From positions 1 to 44,412 of the forward strand of contig JNEM01011078.1 of assembly GCA_000697335.1 (NCBI GenBank): a DNA stretch of 44,412 nucleotides. The letters run 5' to 3'. Below the pieces are notes generated by a model. That model made no database searches. It was not told the DNA's origin and saw only the letters and a program-made list of their open reading frames with translations. The translations under genes were made by a program, and so were the position numbers. The DNA comes from Conidiobolus incongruus B7586. Taxonomy: Eukaryota > Entomophthoromycota > Entomophthoromycetes > Entomophthorales > Conidiobolaceae. Shown one piece after another: positions 1 through 10,307 of this stretch; position 1 is the stretch's first letter, and each line of letters opens with the position of its first letter.

Positions 1-943
1 TTACCAAAAGTATAGAAAAGAGTTATTAATAATAAAAAAGGCTATTAATTTTATATTATTCATTAATTTTTATATATTATTTATTAATTTATTTGTTTAA
101 TTATAATTTTAAAATTATACTATTATTTAATTTCTAAACTAATATTAAATATATATTATATATTTATTTTTATATTTTATATATTAAAATATTTATTTAT
201 TTTTAATTGCAAAAAATTCAAATTATTAAAAAAGTAATAATATAAATAAATTATATATTTTTATTAAAATTGATTTAATTAAGAATTGTTTAAGATATCA
301 GTAAATATATTAGTAATGTTAATTTTATAACTTACTTTTGTAGGCTAGTGTATGCTAACTAAGTTATTATGTTGGTTATTTTCTTAAGGTACAGCTTAAT
401 AATCTAAGTTAAACAATAAATTACCCCTTTTATATCACCAAACAGGTGTTGTCCTAGAAGACAACTATTTACCTAAAATTTATTAGACACTTAACTTCCC
501 AGCCACTGTCAATATATTTAAATAGACAATATTATTAAGTAATAATAATAAATATAAATTATTTAGAATTCAATTATCATTGCATTATATTATATGTGAA
601 TATCATGATTACATTATTGTAATTGTGAAAAAACAATTAGTATTACTTATTTTTAGCAAGTTTAAATTATTTATTAATTTTGTGATAAAATTATATTAGA
701 TATTTGAGATAATATTTGAGATAATGTTCATAAGTTTAATCATCAAAATGCTTTTTTACTATTGATCAAAATAGATGAATTATAAAATTGACTAATATGG
801 ATAGGGGAATAAAAATAGAGAACAATGTTAAACAGATTGATATATTAACTTAAAAATAAATAATAAATTTTATTTTAAAGCTGATTTGTTTATTATTCAA
901 ATACTAAATTATTATAATCAAAGAAATACAAAAATTTGTAAGG
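1..943. other. AT-rich intergenic spacer
   Basis: No open frame of note and no RNA gene seen. It lies beyond the 3' end of the minus-strand hydrolase gene. The only structure I noticed is a small hairpin at 448-465 (GTTGTC, six-base loop, GACAAC), with AGGT/ACCT flanks that could lengthen the stem imperfectly. Its role is unknown. Confidence 0.6.
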
Positions 944-3605
944 TTAAATATTATTTAACATTGATAATTTAAATTTCAAGTCTTTTAAGCCTTTGGTAGT
1001 AGGATTCCAGTCTTTAAATTGTTTCATTATTTCGTCTAATTCTTGTTTTAAATATGGGACGGCTTTGATTCTTTCATCTTCAAGTAACCCTCGAATGATC
1101 CATGGGAGGTAGTAGGGATTGAATGGTTCGTTGGCTGATATCTTGCTGAATGTGAACTGAGCTGGAGAATCATTACTGGATGATGGTCCTTCAAATAGCC
1201 ATTGGACTGCCATTGAATATACTTTGAGTTCTTGGTAAATTGTAGAGTGTCCAGGGGTTCCTGAGTACAGAGATCCCCCAACCGAGTCTGATAAATGAAC
1301 TAGAAGCCCATGATCCGATATACCATGATTTCTTAATAGTAATGAATAAACAATCAAATTGGTCAAAAAATTTGGTTGATAATCGGTATGATCAATATAA
1401 ATGGCTCTCAGAATAGAGGGATGATCAAATCCATGCATTGTTCCAGAATACAGAGGAACCACCTGATCCATCAATGACCCAACTGCTGTTACTTTAACAC
1501 CATTTTCTAGTAAAATTCGCATAGCTTTAGCATATTTTTTGACTAGATAAGATTCTGGATCTACAAAATTAAACAGCTCTCTAGCAGCCTCAGTTTCAAA
1601 ATATTTAACAATGACATTCTCCTTAAGAAATGGGAAGGGCCCATGGGAAATACCAGACATAGCCAGTAAGCATGTTGATTGCCGTTTGGTATCTAACAAT
1701 CCATCTCTTATCAATCTTGATACTATCATCGTACCAACTGGTGTGCCTTGGGAGTGGACTGCAACCAACACCATATTAGCATTTTTCAATGCCTGAACCC
1801 ATTGGGTATTTCCTATTAAATCACTGTACAATTTGTTTAATCGAAATTCAACTTTTCCAGCCCCACTCAATGGAATTTGAGTAACTTGGTCATCGTCCAA
1901 CTCTTTACCAAAATGGTTATATAAATACTGTCTAAGAGCAGTTTCCATACGCTCACAAAACCTTTCTGAAGTCCCTGTAGGCTCACCAATGATATTGCTA
2001 TAGATTTTATGAGGAAACCAGCCATGAACACCTATAATTACGATATTCTGCAATTCTAAAGGATTGATCGATGTAGTTGTAGAAGGCTTTTCTGATGGAT
2101 TATAGCCTACTCCAGTATAGTATGAAAATAAGTTATAGGCCGATTGAACAATTGAAGGTTGAGAATTTGTAGCATTGGACGGATTTTTATCAATTAAATG
2201 TAGAGTAGGGAGCACCAAATTGGGTGAAATAGCTGGCTCAATAATCCTCTTTTTCTTTTGATCGGATGGAGGTAGATTAGGATCTTCTAACTGTCCTTTG
2301 TTGTTAACGTTAGCTTCTTTGACTTGTCCATCTTCAATCACTTTGGGATTGTCACCTGTGATATTGGGAGTTTGTAAATTTTCTAGACTTTTAGAAGTGG
2401 CCAGGAGATTAGTGCTATCATTCATTTGGTTGTCATTAGGATCCACTTTGCTCAGGGATGGTGAAGTTTTATTTAATCCACTTTGGTCTAAGTATGTAGG
2501 GGAGCGGAATGGATTCCACCAGGAATAAGTTGATTGAGGACGATCTTTATTTGAAATAGTTTGGTTTGCTTCATTGATATTGCTTAACTGGTCCATTGCT
2601 GATGGAGAATTATTAGCCTCACATTGTAATTCAGAACTAGTCGGAGGAACCAATGTGTCTGAACTTTCGATATTAATTGGTTTTTCTAGTTTATCGTTAA
2701 TCTCATCTGTACTTTTTCGTTTAGCCAAATCCTGGGACAGCTGTGAGATTGGCGATTCAGATCTTGTCTGAGGTGCCGAACTTGAGGTTCCACCGCCAAA
2801 TATCCACCAAGAGGATCTCTTTGCATTATCAATTGAAATATTCGATTTATTCAAAGGATTAGATTCATCTTCTGGTGAATTATGAAATTGATCAGGACTT
2901 GCATTTTGAGTAGGAGAATCATCTAATTTGAAGAAATTTAATGAATTAGAAAGATAGTATGAGGCTATTAACAATAACCATACCATGGATATGTGCATTA
3001 GTATTATTTGGCAAAGAGCATGAAAACAATTCTGATTTGGAAGATGTTGTATCATATAGACTATGACTCATAAGCTGTGCTTCATTCTTAGCAAATGTCT
3101 GAGATATTTTTTTAGCTATTTGAACTGAGCGCATTGAGCTGGCTGACGAGGATATATGTGCTTCGCCTTGGGAAATTTGTGCTGGGTCAAAGGTTGTCTC
3201 TGCGGATACAGGTTTATCCCAAGATCCTAATTTTTTAGTTGGGTCAGAAAGAGACATATCTGAGAAATTTATCATAGATAAGCGTTTTTTGATAATTTCT
3301 ACTTCTAAATTTTTTACGCGTGATTTAGGTCGAGAATGTAAATGACCAGGATTTTGCAGTGAAGAAGATAAAGAGCTAGAATCAATATTAGAAGATTCTT
3401 TAGAAGTTGATACCATAGAATTAGTTCTTGATCTTGAACCAAAAAACCACCAAGAACTCCTTGGAGAGGGAGCAGATTTAATGTTTTCGTCATTTACCTG
3501 GTCATTCTGTGCAGGGTTGGTTTGAGTTTCTATATTATTGACCAAAGAAGTATAACTGTCATCATGTTGATTTATATTAGTAATATATTTGTTAGATTGA
3601 TCCAT
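944..3605 (-). CDS. Fungal alpha/beta-hydrolase (lipase-like) with long disordered N-terminus
   Basis: Two exons, 3605-2984 and 2922-944, with a 61-nt intron (GTATGG...AAATTAG, branch-like CTAAT); the frame closes to 866 aa. Residues 1 to about 490 are Ser/Asn/Pro-rich and probably disordered. They contain three spaced SWW motifs near residues 51, 245 and 342 (SSWWFFG, SSWWIFGGG, YSWWNPF). The C-terminal part from about 500 looks like a serine hydrolase fold: a strand followed by HGWF (about 508, oxyanion region), the nucleophile elbow VHSQG with Ser about 599 (the first Gly of GxSxG is Val), and a candidate acid in SLMDQVVP (Asp about 694). Candidate catalytic histidines follow. A long N-tail plus a lipase-like C-domain is common in uncharacterised fungal proteins; substrate and location are unknown. 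Fold assignment is moderately sure, function is not. Confidence 0.8.
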
Positions 3606-4428
3606 TCATTAAAATAAAAAATGTAAGTTGATAATTTAATTTCTAATTTTAAAACTATGATAGATTAATAAATGCAAGTCCCAATCTGAAATCAATACAA
3701 TTAAACAAGGTTTTATGGGTTGAATCGTATTCTTTAAACTCGAATTAATTTTAATCAACTGAATTTTGCCAAAATCTAAGAAATAGGAAATTTAGTTTTT
3801 TGCCACGAATTCAAGTTAAATATTTTGTACTTTACGTCATTTTGCAATAATTTTCATATGAAATTAAACAAACCTTTACCAATTAATTTTTTAAACATAC
3901 GGATGGATTTTTATGATTGGTAGAATGAGAGTTTGATGTTTTCGTTCATTTTGTACTAAGTAGATGGTTAACAAATATTGATTAAAAGTATATAATAAAA
4001 AATACAATATATATACTAATAAAATATTTCTGATTCAAACTTATATAAACAATTCCATTATATCAAAGATAGGTCACGTTATCAGACATTTAATTTGATT
4101 ACACTCAGGTTATTAACTTTATCACAAAAATTAAAATTTACAACAATTCAAACATTAATTGATTTAATTGTTTTCACTAATATTTTATTGTAATAATATT
4201 TAATATTTCATTTTGTTCGCATTATTTAATCAATTTATATTAAATTTATCAATCCTTTAATTACAAATTCCAAGTAATCAGTCCCATAATAATATAATAA
4301 GAACTTATGAAATATGATTTATATAAATAGAGATTATGGTGTAATTAAAATGAACTACATTAATAAGAAAAATATTAAACACCATATCACACAAACTAAT
4401 AGTTAACTAATAGAACCAATCTAATGAA
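3606..4428. promoter_or_regulatory. Divergent intergenic region between hydrolase and Oca-type phosphatase
   Basis: About 820 bases separate the two divergent start codons, so both promoters should lie here. A TATA-like element (TATATAAATAG, 4319-4330) sits about 100 bases before the phosphatase ATG. No coding or RNA gene is visible. Confidence 0.5.
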
Positions 4429-5250
4429 ATGAATAATACAAATCCCAAAAACAGTCAAAGGATGAAATTAATGACCATTCCGGAGAGTTTTGGTCAAGTT
4501 GAAAATGGTATTTATCGCAGTGAAATGATAAAGGTGCACCACTTTCCATTTATTAAAACTTTGAACCTTAAGTCAGTACTCATTTTGTCACCTGAGCCTC
4601 CATCAAAGACCGTTTGTAATTTTTTTAATAATCAGAATATTCATATTGTAAGATAATCTTTATATACATTGTGTAAGATCTTTATATTCACTATTATCCA
4701 AAGCACCATTTAGGTCAACAATCTTGGTTTTCATCTAATACATCCACCAGCTGGAGGCCTATAAGTGAAGAAATTATTAAAGAAGGGTTGGAATATGTAT
4801 TAAATGTATCTTCTCATCCTATTTTAGTAATGTGCACGTAATTATTTCAAACAGTTTAAAATATAATTCTATCTAATACCAAATTATATATAGACTTGGT
4901 ATTCATGAAACTGGTGCATTGATTGGATGCTTGAGAAAATTACAAAATTGGAATTTTAATTCAATTGTTATGGAGGTAAATTTACAATATTCAAAATCAG
5001 AAATTCAATGATTGATATTAACATTGATGATGTTATTATTTTAGTATCGAAGCTATGCAGGAAACAAATCAAGGAGGGTAACTGAACAGTTCATTGAATT
5101 ATTCGACTTGGATTTAATAGCATTGCCTCAGAATTTACCTGAGTGGTATTTATACCATCTTAAATTATTGGTAAAAATAAAGCTAAACAATTATAAACCG
5201 AGTTCTAATATTTATTTTTAACTATCTAGGTTGAGGAATCTGAACAATAG
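4429..5250 (+). CDS. Oca/Siw14-family atypical dual-specificity phosphatase, probably catalytically altered
   Basis: Five exons: 4429-4647, 4704-4837, 4894-4975, 5045-5170 and 5230-5250; introns are 56, 56, 69 and 59 nt. The product is 193 aa, usual for short fungal Oca1/Siw14-type (PFA-DSP) phosphatases. Family marks are the early YRS (GIYRSEM), the loop within HPILVMCTLGIHETG followed by GCLRKLQNW, and the EYRSYAG and EQFIELFD stretches. In active members the loop is C-x5-R; here Cys is kept but the Arg position is Glu (C-TLGIH-E-TG), so the phosphate-binding Arg is missing. I infer a pseudophosphatase or binding role, as suggested for some Oca proteins that work together in yeast. The last small exon is the least certain: reading through would give a different tail ending near 5220. 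The gene is convergent with Trm7, 42 bases away. Confidence 0.82.
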
Positions 5251-5292
5251 TCTATTCGCCAAAATTTTCAACTCGATTTTAATATAGTAGCT

Positions 5293-6526
5293 TTATGGTT
5301 GATAGAAGTTAGCTCGCTTCATGGCCAATGCAGTTTTATATGGTGGTGAAATAGGTGATTGAGTTGGGTCTAAAGATGTATATCTCTCATCATTATTTTT
5401 CGTGTTTGGTAATGAATAAGTTTGATCCGAATCAAATCCATTTAAATCGCCACATGCTACAAAAGGAACCAAAACTCTGTTCATGCCAACCAATTCATTA
5501 TCAGTATTATTATAACTAAAATCTAACATAGGATCGACCATTGTAGGAATATAACCTTCAGGAGGATTGTAACCTCTGCAAACAACGAAAGCCTCTAAAA
5601 AAATAAAAACATTTTTAATTAATACTATCATTTAAAGAAAATTAAAAATAGTTTAAGTACCTATACTAGAATTTCTTGAACTTCTGGGCTTTCCAATATA
5701 TACTTCATCAAAGAATACTTTTAACTGAGATTGTAATAAAGTAACATCTTTTCCTCTAAAAATTTTGGCAACAAAAGATCCTCCTTTCCTGAGTACATGA
5801 GTAGTGATATTTAATGCCTATTATTCAATATGCAGATAGATTAATAATTTTTAAAATATTGGTATGAACTATGTTATTTACAGCTAAAATAAGTTGTGCT
5901 TGAATATATTCATCCATATCATGCAAACCAGTAACTATTCGAATACCATTAATTAACTATAATATCGACCTGAACTATTAATATTAATACCATCTGGAGC
6001 ACCATCTGAAATAACAATGTCAGCCAATTCGCCATCGAAATAAGCAATAATTTGTTCAGCAGTAGATTTTTTAGTGATATCACCCTGTAGTTGAATGACG
6101 CCGGGTAAAGGAGCCTAATTTGATATAATTGTTAACTTAATATTTTTTCAAATAAATATTTATTAATAATACCATAGTTTGCAAATCGACAGCAACAATT
6201 TTAGCTTCGGGGTTTGAACTTTCTTGACTATTTTTTGTTAATTAATATATAATTTTATATGTTGAATAAAATAAATAAATTACATCAATCTTTGACTTAA
6301 AACTTGAGACCAACTACCTGGAGCAGCACATAAATCGACGGCTCTCTTAACGCCTAATAATTCGATCAATGCCGATATCTTAAAAAGCAGAATGGGGAAT
6401 ATGACCTTTTAACAATTGAAACTCTTCATCGAGTTGAATCAACTTAAAAGCACTTCTAGCTCTCCAACCCTGTTCCTTGGCTAAACGGTAGTAGATATCT
6501 CTTTTGTCTTTACTGGATTTACCCAT
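5293..6526 (-). CDS. TRM7: tRNA 2'-O-ribose methyltransferase Trm7/FTSJ1
   Basis: Seven exons: 6526-6406, 6353-6284, 6227-6173, 6114-5991, 5934-5882, 5817-5661 and 5594-5293; the frame closes to 293 aa. The start [18 protein letters not shown] is diagnostic of the Trm7/FTSJ1 branch of RrmJ methyltransferases. The SAM site [12 protein letters not shown] is at 46-57. The catalytic K-D-K-E tetrad can be placed at Lys28, Asp119 (SDGAPD), Lys159 (AKIFRG) and Glu194 (SSIEAF). The C-terminal segment [15 protein letters not shown] and SPISPPYK also match the family. Trm7 methylates ribose at positions 32 and 34 in the anticodon loop of certain tRNAs with partner proteins (Trm732, Trm734), in the cytoplasm. 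The first intron has an unusual donor (GTCATA), but removing it restores the family sequence exactly ([13 protein letters not shown]). Confidence 0.95.
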
Positions 6527-6649
6527 ATTTAATATTATAAAATTATGATATTAAATAAATTAAATATAACCTGATGATTGAATTTAAAAAAATTAAAAAA
6601 GTTAAAAATATATGGGATAGGCAAAATAATAAATGTTATTCCAAAAATA

Positions 6650-6721
6650 GGGCTCGACTGGGAATCGAACCCAGGACCTCTCCCACCCTAAGGGAGAATT
6701 ATACCACTAAACCATCGAGCC
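6650..6721 (-). tRNA. tRNA-Pro (anticodon AGG)
   Basis: On the minus strand the sequence folds as a 72-nt cloverleaf. The acceptor stem is GGCTCGA with TCGAGCC. The D-arm contains the A-box-like GTTTAGTGGTAT. The anticodon stem is CTCCC/GGGAG around the loop TTAGGGT (anticodon AGG), and the T-arm is CCTGGGTTCGATTCCCAG. A TTTTT Pol III terminator follows directly (AAAAA at about 6643-6647 on the plus strand). There is no intron. All stems pair well, so it should be functional. Confidence 0.95.
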
Positions 6722-7236
6722 TTAATTAGTTAGCAATTAATATCTAGTTATAAGTTATAGAAAAGTTATTTTTGATTTCATTTAATATTTTTTATTTTAT
6801 TTTCCCTCCTTTCATTATATTTACTATTCTTTCATTCTTAATTAATATATTTTATCTTTTATTTTATGTCTTATACAAATTTTTAAAATCTTTTCTATAT
6901 TAAAACGTTTCTTTAATTTTACATTCCAAAATGATTATTTATCATTTTTTCAAAAACAATATATAATATTTATAATAAAATTTGAACAATATTCACTCAT
7001 TACATTTATTAGATATAGTGTGCCAATTAATCAGGACAAATTAAAATTTAACCTTGATTTAAGAACATCATTTTCACAATCAAAATTCAAATTAATTAAT
7101 AATCAACTATAATTTTTGTATTTTATCAATTTTTTTATATTATTAAATATCTTGAATTACAAAATAACATCATCCAAAGATAAAACCTACATAATCACTA
7201 TTGTCAATAATTTAATTAATTTTTATTTTCAAAAAT
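6722..7236. other. AT-rich intergenic spacer
   Basis: Spacer between tRNA-Pro and the 3' end of the kynurenine monooxygenase gene. No open frame, RNA or repeat seen. Confidence 0.6.
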
Positions 7237-8628
7237 TTAAACGCGTTTGGTATACTTAGCCCAAAGGAGAACACCTGTACCGACAACAGCGGCTAGAGTA
7301 GTGTTTTGGAAGAATTTCAACCATCTGGTTTGGCTGTTCCATCTTTCAATCACTTCGGAATAGGGTATCGATGTAAAGCTAACCATTGTATAGAGTGGAA
7401 TAACAGTGTTGGGCATGATCTTGTGAAGAAAAGTTTCAACCTTCTTTCTGATAAGATAGCCATAATCGACTACGGAACTACTCATTTCAACGTAATTATG
7501 GAGTGCTAAATCACAGATGGCTACAACATCAGGGTGACGCGTTTTGGTGTATTGCTCGAGAGCATGACGCATTGCGGATGCATCTCTACCATCGACATTG
7601 TATTGCTTAAAGATATCGAAGAGTTTGACAATATCTTCAAATCCACAGTTCATACCTTGACCGTAAAAAGGTACCATACAGTGGGCAGAATCTCCCAGTA
7701 AGACAGCTCTGTTTTCAAAGTGATAGGGTGTACATTTGAGGTACATGAGTGGACTCTTGGGATTATTGAAGAAATAATGAACAATTTCTTTCTCGCCTAT
7801 TAAATAAATGGTGTCAGGCATATCGGTTCTGAAGAGGTCTAACACCTTTTCTTCAGTATCCAATCGTTCTAACTGATCCCAGGGCATGAAGAGAGTACAG
7901 GTGAATGTGCAGTCTTGGTTAGGTAAAGCGATAAACATATACTCCCTTCTGGGCCAGATATGGAGATGATTGGGATCCATTTTGTATTCGGGTTCGCCCT
8001 TTTCGTTGATCTTAGGTTGAATGGTCATTTCACAATAAGCATGCTTCATATAATTCTGAGCATAATCCATGCGAGTGCGTCTCATAATTTGACGTCTTAC
8101 TGTAGAATGAGCACCGTCAGCACCGACGATTAAATCAACTTCTACGTTGACTTCACTTCCGTCTTGGGTCCCAAATACACATTTACCTTCTTCCCAATTA
8201 CAAGTTTTCAAAGTGTATCCAAAGTATAATTTAGTATCTTTCAACTTCTCCAACTCGTCCAACAAAATAATATTGAGTAATTCTCTATCGACAGAGTTAA
8301 TATGCTGGTGCTTAGTACCGTAAGCCTGACTAGTCTGCTTTCCCTTGAGGTCATGAATCATTCTGCCTTTCATGGGAACAGCTCTGTCCAAAATAACCTT
8401 ATCTAAATTCAAGTTAGTACCCTTGAGTGCTTCAATTCCTCTGTGAGAAAGTGCCAAATTAATCGATCTTTTCTGAGTTTTACTACTCACTTCGGGATTT
8501 CTAATATCTAAATTTCTTTCATAAAGACTTACTTCCCAACCGGCTTGAGCGAAGTAAACGCCAGCTAAACTACCTACTAAGCCACCGCCTACAATTGCTA
8601 CTTTGGGTTTTAATTGATCAGAGCTCAT
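7237..8628 (-). CDS. BNA4: Kynurenine 3-monooxygenase (FAD-dependent)
   Basis: Single exon, 463 aa, the usual length for KMO/Bna4. It hydroxylates L-kynurenine to 3-hydroxykynurenine with NADPH and O2 in the de novo NAD+ (kynurenine) pathway, at the mitochondrial outer membrane. Visible marks are the N-terminal Rossmann motif IVGGGLVGS (12-20) for FAD, the GADGAHSTVRR segment (169-179, the DG motif of aromatic hydroxylases), and LLGDSAHCMVPFYGQGMNCG (310-329) for the FAD ribityl/phosphate. The substrate-side regions SINLALSHRG (55-64) and KGRMIHD (87-93) also fit. A hydrophobic C-terminal helix (about 440-457) ends in KYTKRV, fitting a tail anchor. A TATA-like element lies about 70 bases upstream. 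Codon use is clearly GC-richer than the surroundings, and there is no sign of damage. Confidence 0.97.
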   Translation of the reverse strand: MSSDQLKPKVAIVGGGLVGSLAGVYFAQAGWEVSLYERNLDIRNPEVSSKTQKRSINLALSHRGIEALKGTNLNLDKVILDRAVPMKGRMIHDLKGKQTSQAYGTKHQHINSVDRELLNIILLDELEKLKDTKLYFGYTLKTCNWEEGKCVFGTQDGSEVNVEVDLIVGADGAHSTVRRQIMRRTRMDYAQNYMKHAYCEMTIQPKINEKGEPEYKMDPNHLHIWPRREYMFIALPNQDCTFTCTLFMPWDQLERLDTEEKVLDLFRTDMPDTIYLIGEKEIVHYFFNNPKSPLMYLKCTPYHFENRAVLLGDSAHCMVPFYGQGMNCGFEDIVKLFDIFKQYNVDGRDASAMRHALEQYTKTRHPDVVAICDLALHNYVEMSSSVVDYGYLIRKKVETFLHKIMPNTVIPLYTMVSFTSIPYSEVIERWNSQTRWLKFFQNTTLAAVVGTGVLLWAKYTKRV

Positions 8629-8698
8629 TTTTTATATGTTTTTATTTTTAGATGGTTATTAATAAAAGCATCCCCAAACACAAGTGATATCACTCAGA

Positions 8699-8705
8699 TT
8701 ATATA
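8699..8705 (-). promoter_or_regulatory. TATA-like element of the KMO gene
   Basis: TATATAA on the minus strand, about 70 bases before the KMO ATG and within a less AT-rich context (GGTATATAATC). This is a position and motif match only; AT-rich DNA gives many chance hits. Confidence 0.35.
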
Positions 8706-10307
8706 CCATAATAGAAAGTGGATTTTAAAGTCATTTGATTGAATTTATTGAAAATAAATGATTTGATAATGTTAAAACACATTTAGCTTGAATTTATTTT
8801 ATGAAATGCACGTCATACTAAGTTTGCTAATATTTTTTATCTTTTCTTTTATTTAACCCAAAATACTATATTAAATATATGGTGAATGTTATTTGACTAT
8901 CCTCAAAAGTTGCAATGTTGTTCTTGATAGATTATATGAAATTTTCAAATATTGGTTAATAATGGTGTATAAAGTATTAATTTATTCAAATCGATTCTTC
9001 TAGTTTTTAAGAATTTTAAAACAGATTCCAAAATTTTGTTATATTTCATATAAAAAATATTTTTAAAGTTTGGATTTTTAGTCTTTAATTCTAATTCATA
9101 AACAGATTGAGTAATTACTATAATTAATATATATTTAACTTTTCAATAGTTTCATTTGAAACATCAAGGCAAATATTCAAGCTTGTATTTACTTGAATCT
9201 TGAATTTAAATTATACTCTTAAAACCCAAATATCGATTCTATAACATCTATTGAAAATTATTTGAAAACAGGGATTAATTGAATATCACATGCGTGAAAA
9301 TTAGTTATCATTAAACTATTCAAACTTCATCCCAAAGCTTAATATAAAATTATTTGAATTTATTATGATATTGAAATATAATAGTCATCAACTGAGTAAA
9401 ATAAAATTAAATCTAATATTATAAAAACATTGTTTTGATATTTTGATTATTTCCGTATTAAATTGTGAATATAATTTATAATAAAAGGAAGACCTAAATG
9501 CTATCATATTATGTAATATTTTAACCATATTAGTGATATTTTCAAGCCAATCAGCTATATTTATATCTTCAATATAATGTCTATTGATAAAATATTGATA
9601 AATAATATTAAACTGAAATGATAGACTATGAAATAATAAATTTTGAATATTCCCAAGTTATTAGCTAAAAGATATAAATATTTGAATATTATAGTAAGTT
9701 TATTCATTTAAAAAATTCTAATATCAAAGATTAGACAAATATTTTGAATTACTTCAAATTTTGAGATAAAATTATTAATAATCATTCTGAAATGGTTTCT
9801 TTAGTCAAATTTATAGATATTCATTTATAAACTTTGAATTAATTTCAATGAATTTTTGAAATAAATCTTTTGATTATATAAGTTATTATCAGCATATTAT
9901 ATTAAAAATTAATTGGAATCAAATACATATAATTTCGAAATTTATTTCCAACTGTATTTTTATGATTTGAATGCTATTGAAAAGGATGCAATCTTAAATT
10001 TTAATTCAGATGTTGAACATTGATTTAGTATTTACTAAAATAATTGTTGAAAGCTCATTTCATAACAGTTTGAAATCTATATCTATTTCATTTGTTTCTA
10101 ATATGAACATCATTCATTATTTAAATATCAACAAAATTTGAAAATCATTTGATTTTTAGTTAATCTCAACATATTTAAACCCATAAAGTACAATACTTGT
10201 TCATTGTACTAATATTCTGTTAGATCATTCCATTTCCAAGTAACACCCACAATAAAATACAATCGTAAGGTTTTAACATAATATCAATGAATAATCAGTA
10301 AAAACTA
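8706..10307. other. AT-rich divergent intergenic region
   Basis: About 1.6 kb between the divergent KMO and C1/Pex-type genes. It should contain the promoter of the latter. I see no open frame, RNA gene or clear repeat. Confidence 0.55.

Noticed and set aside
448-465. Small hairpin as a terminator or attachment site
   Set aside because: Six-base stem only, no associated gene end or T-run; likely chance.
7306-7509. Open frame on the plus strand inside the KMO gene
   Set aside because: Antisense shadow of the GC-richer KMO exon; no motif.
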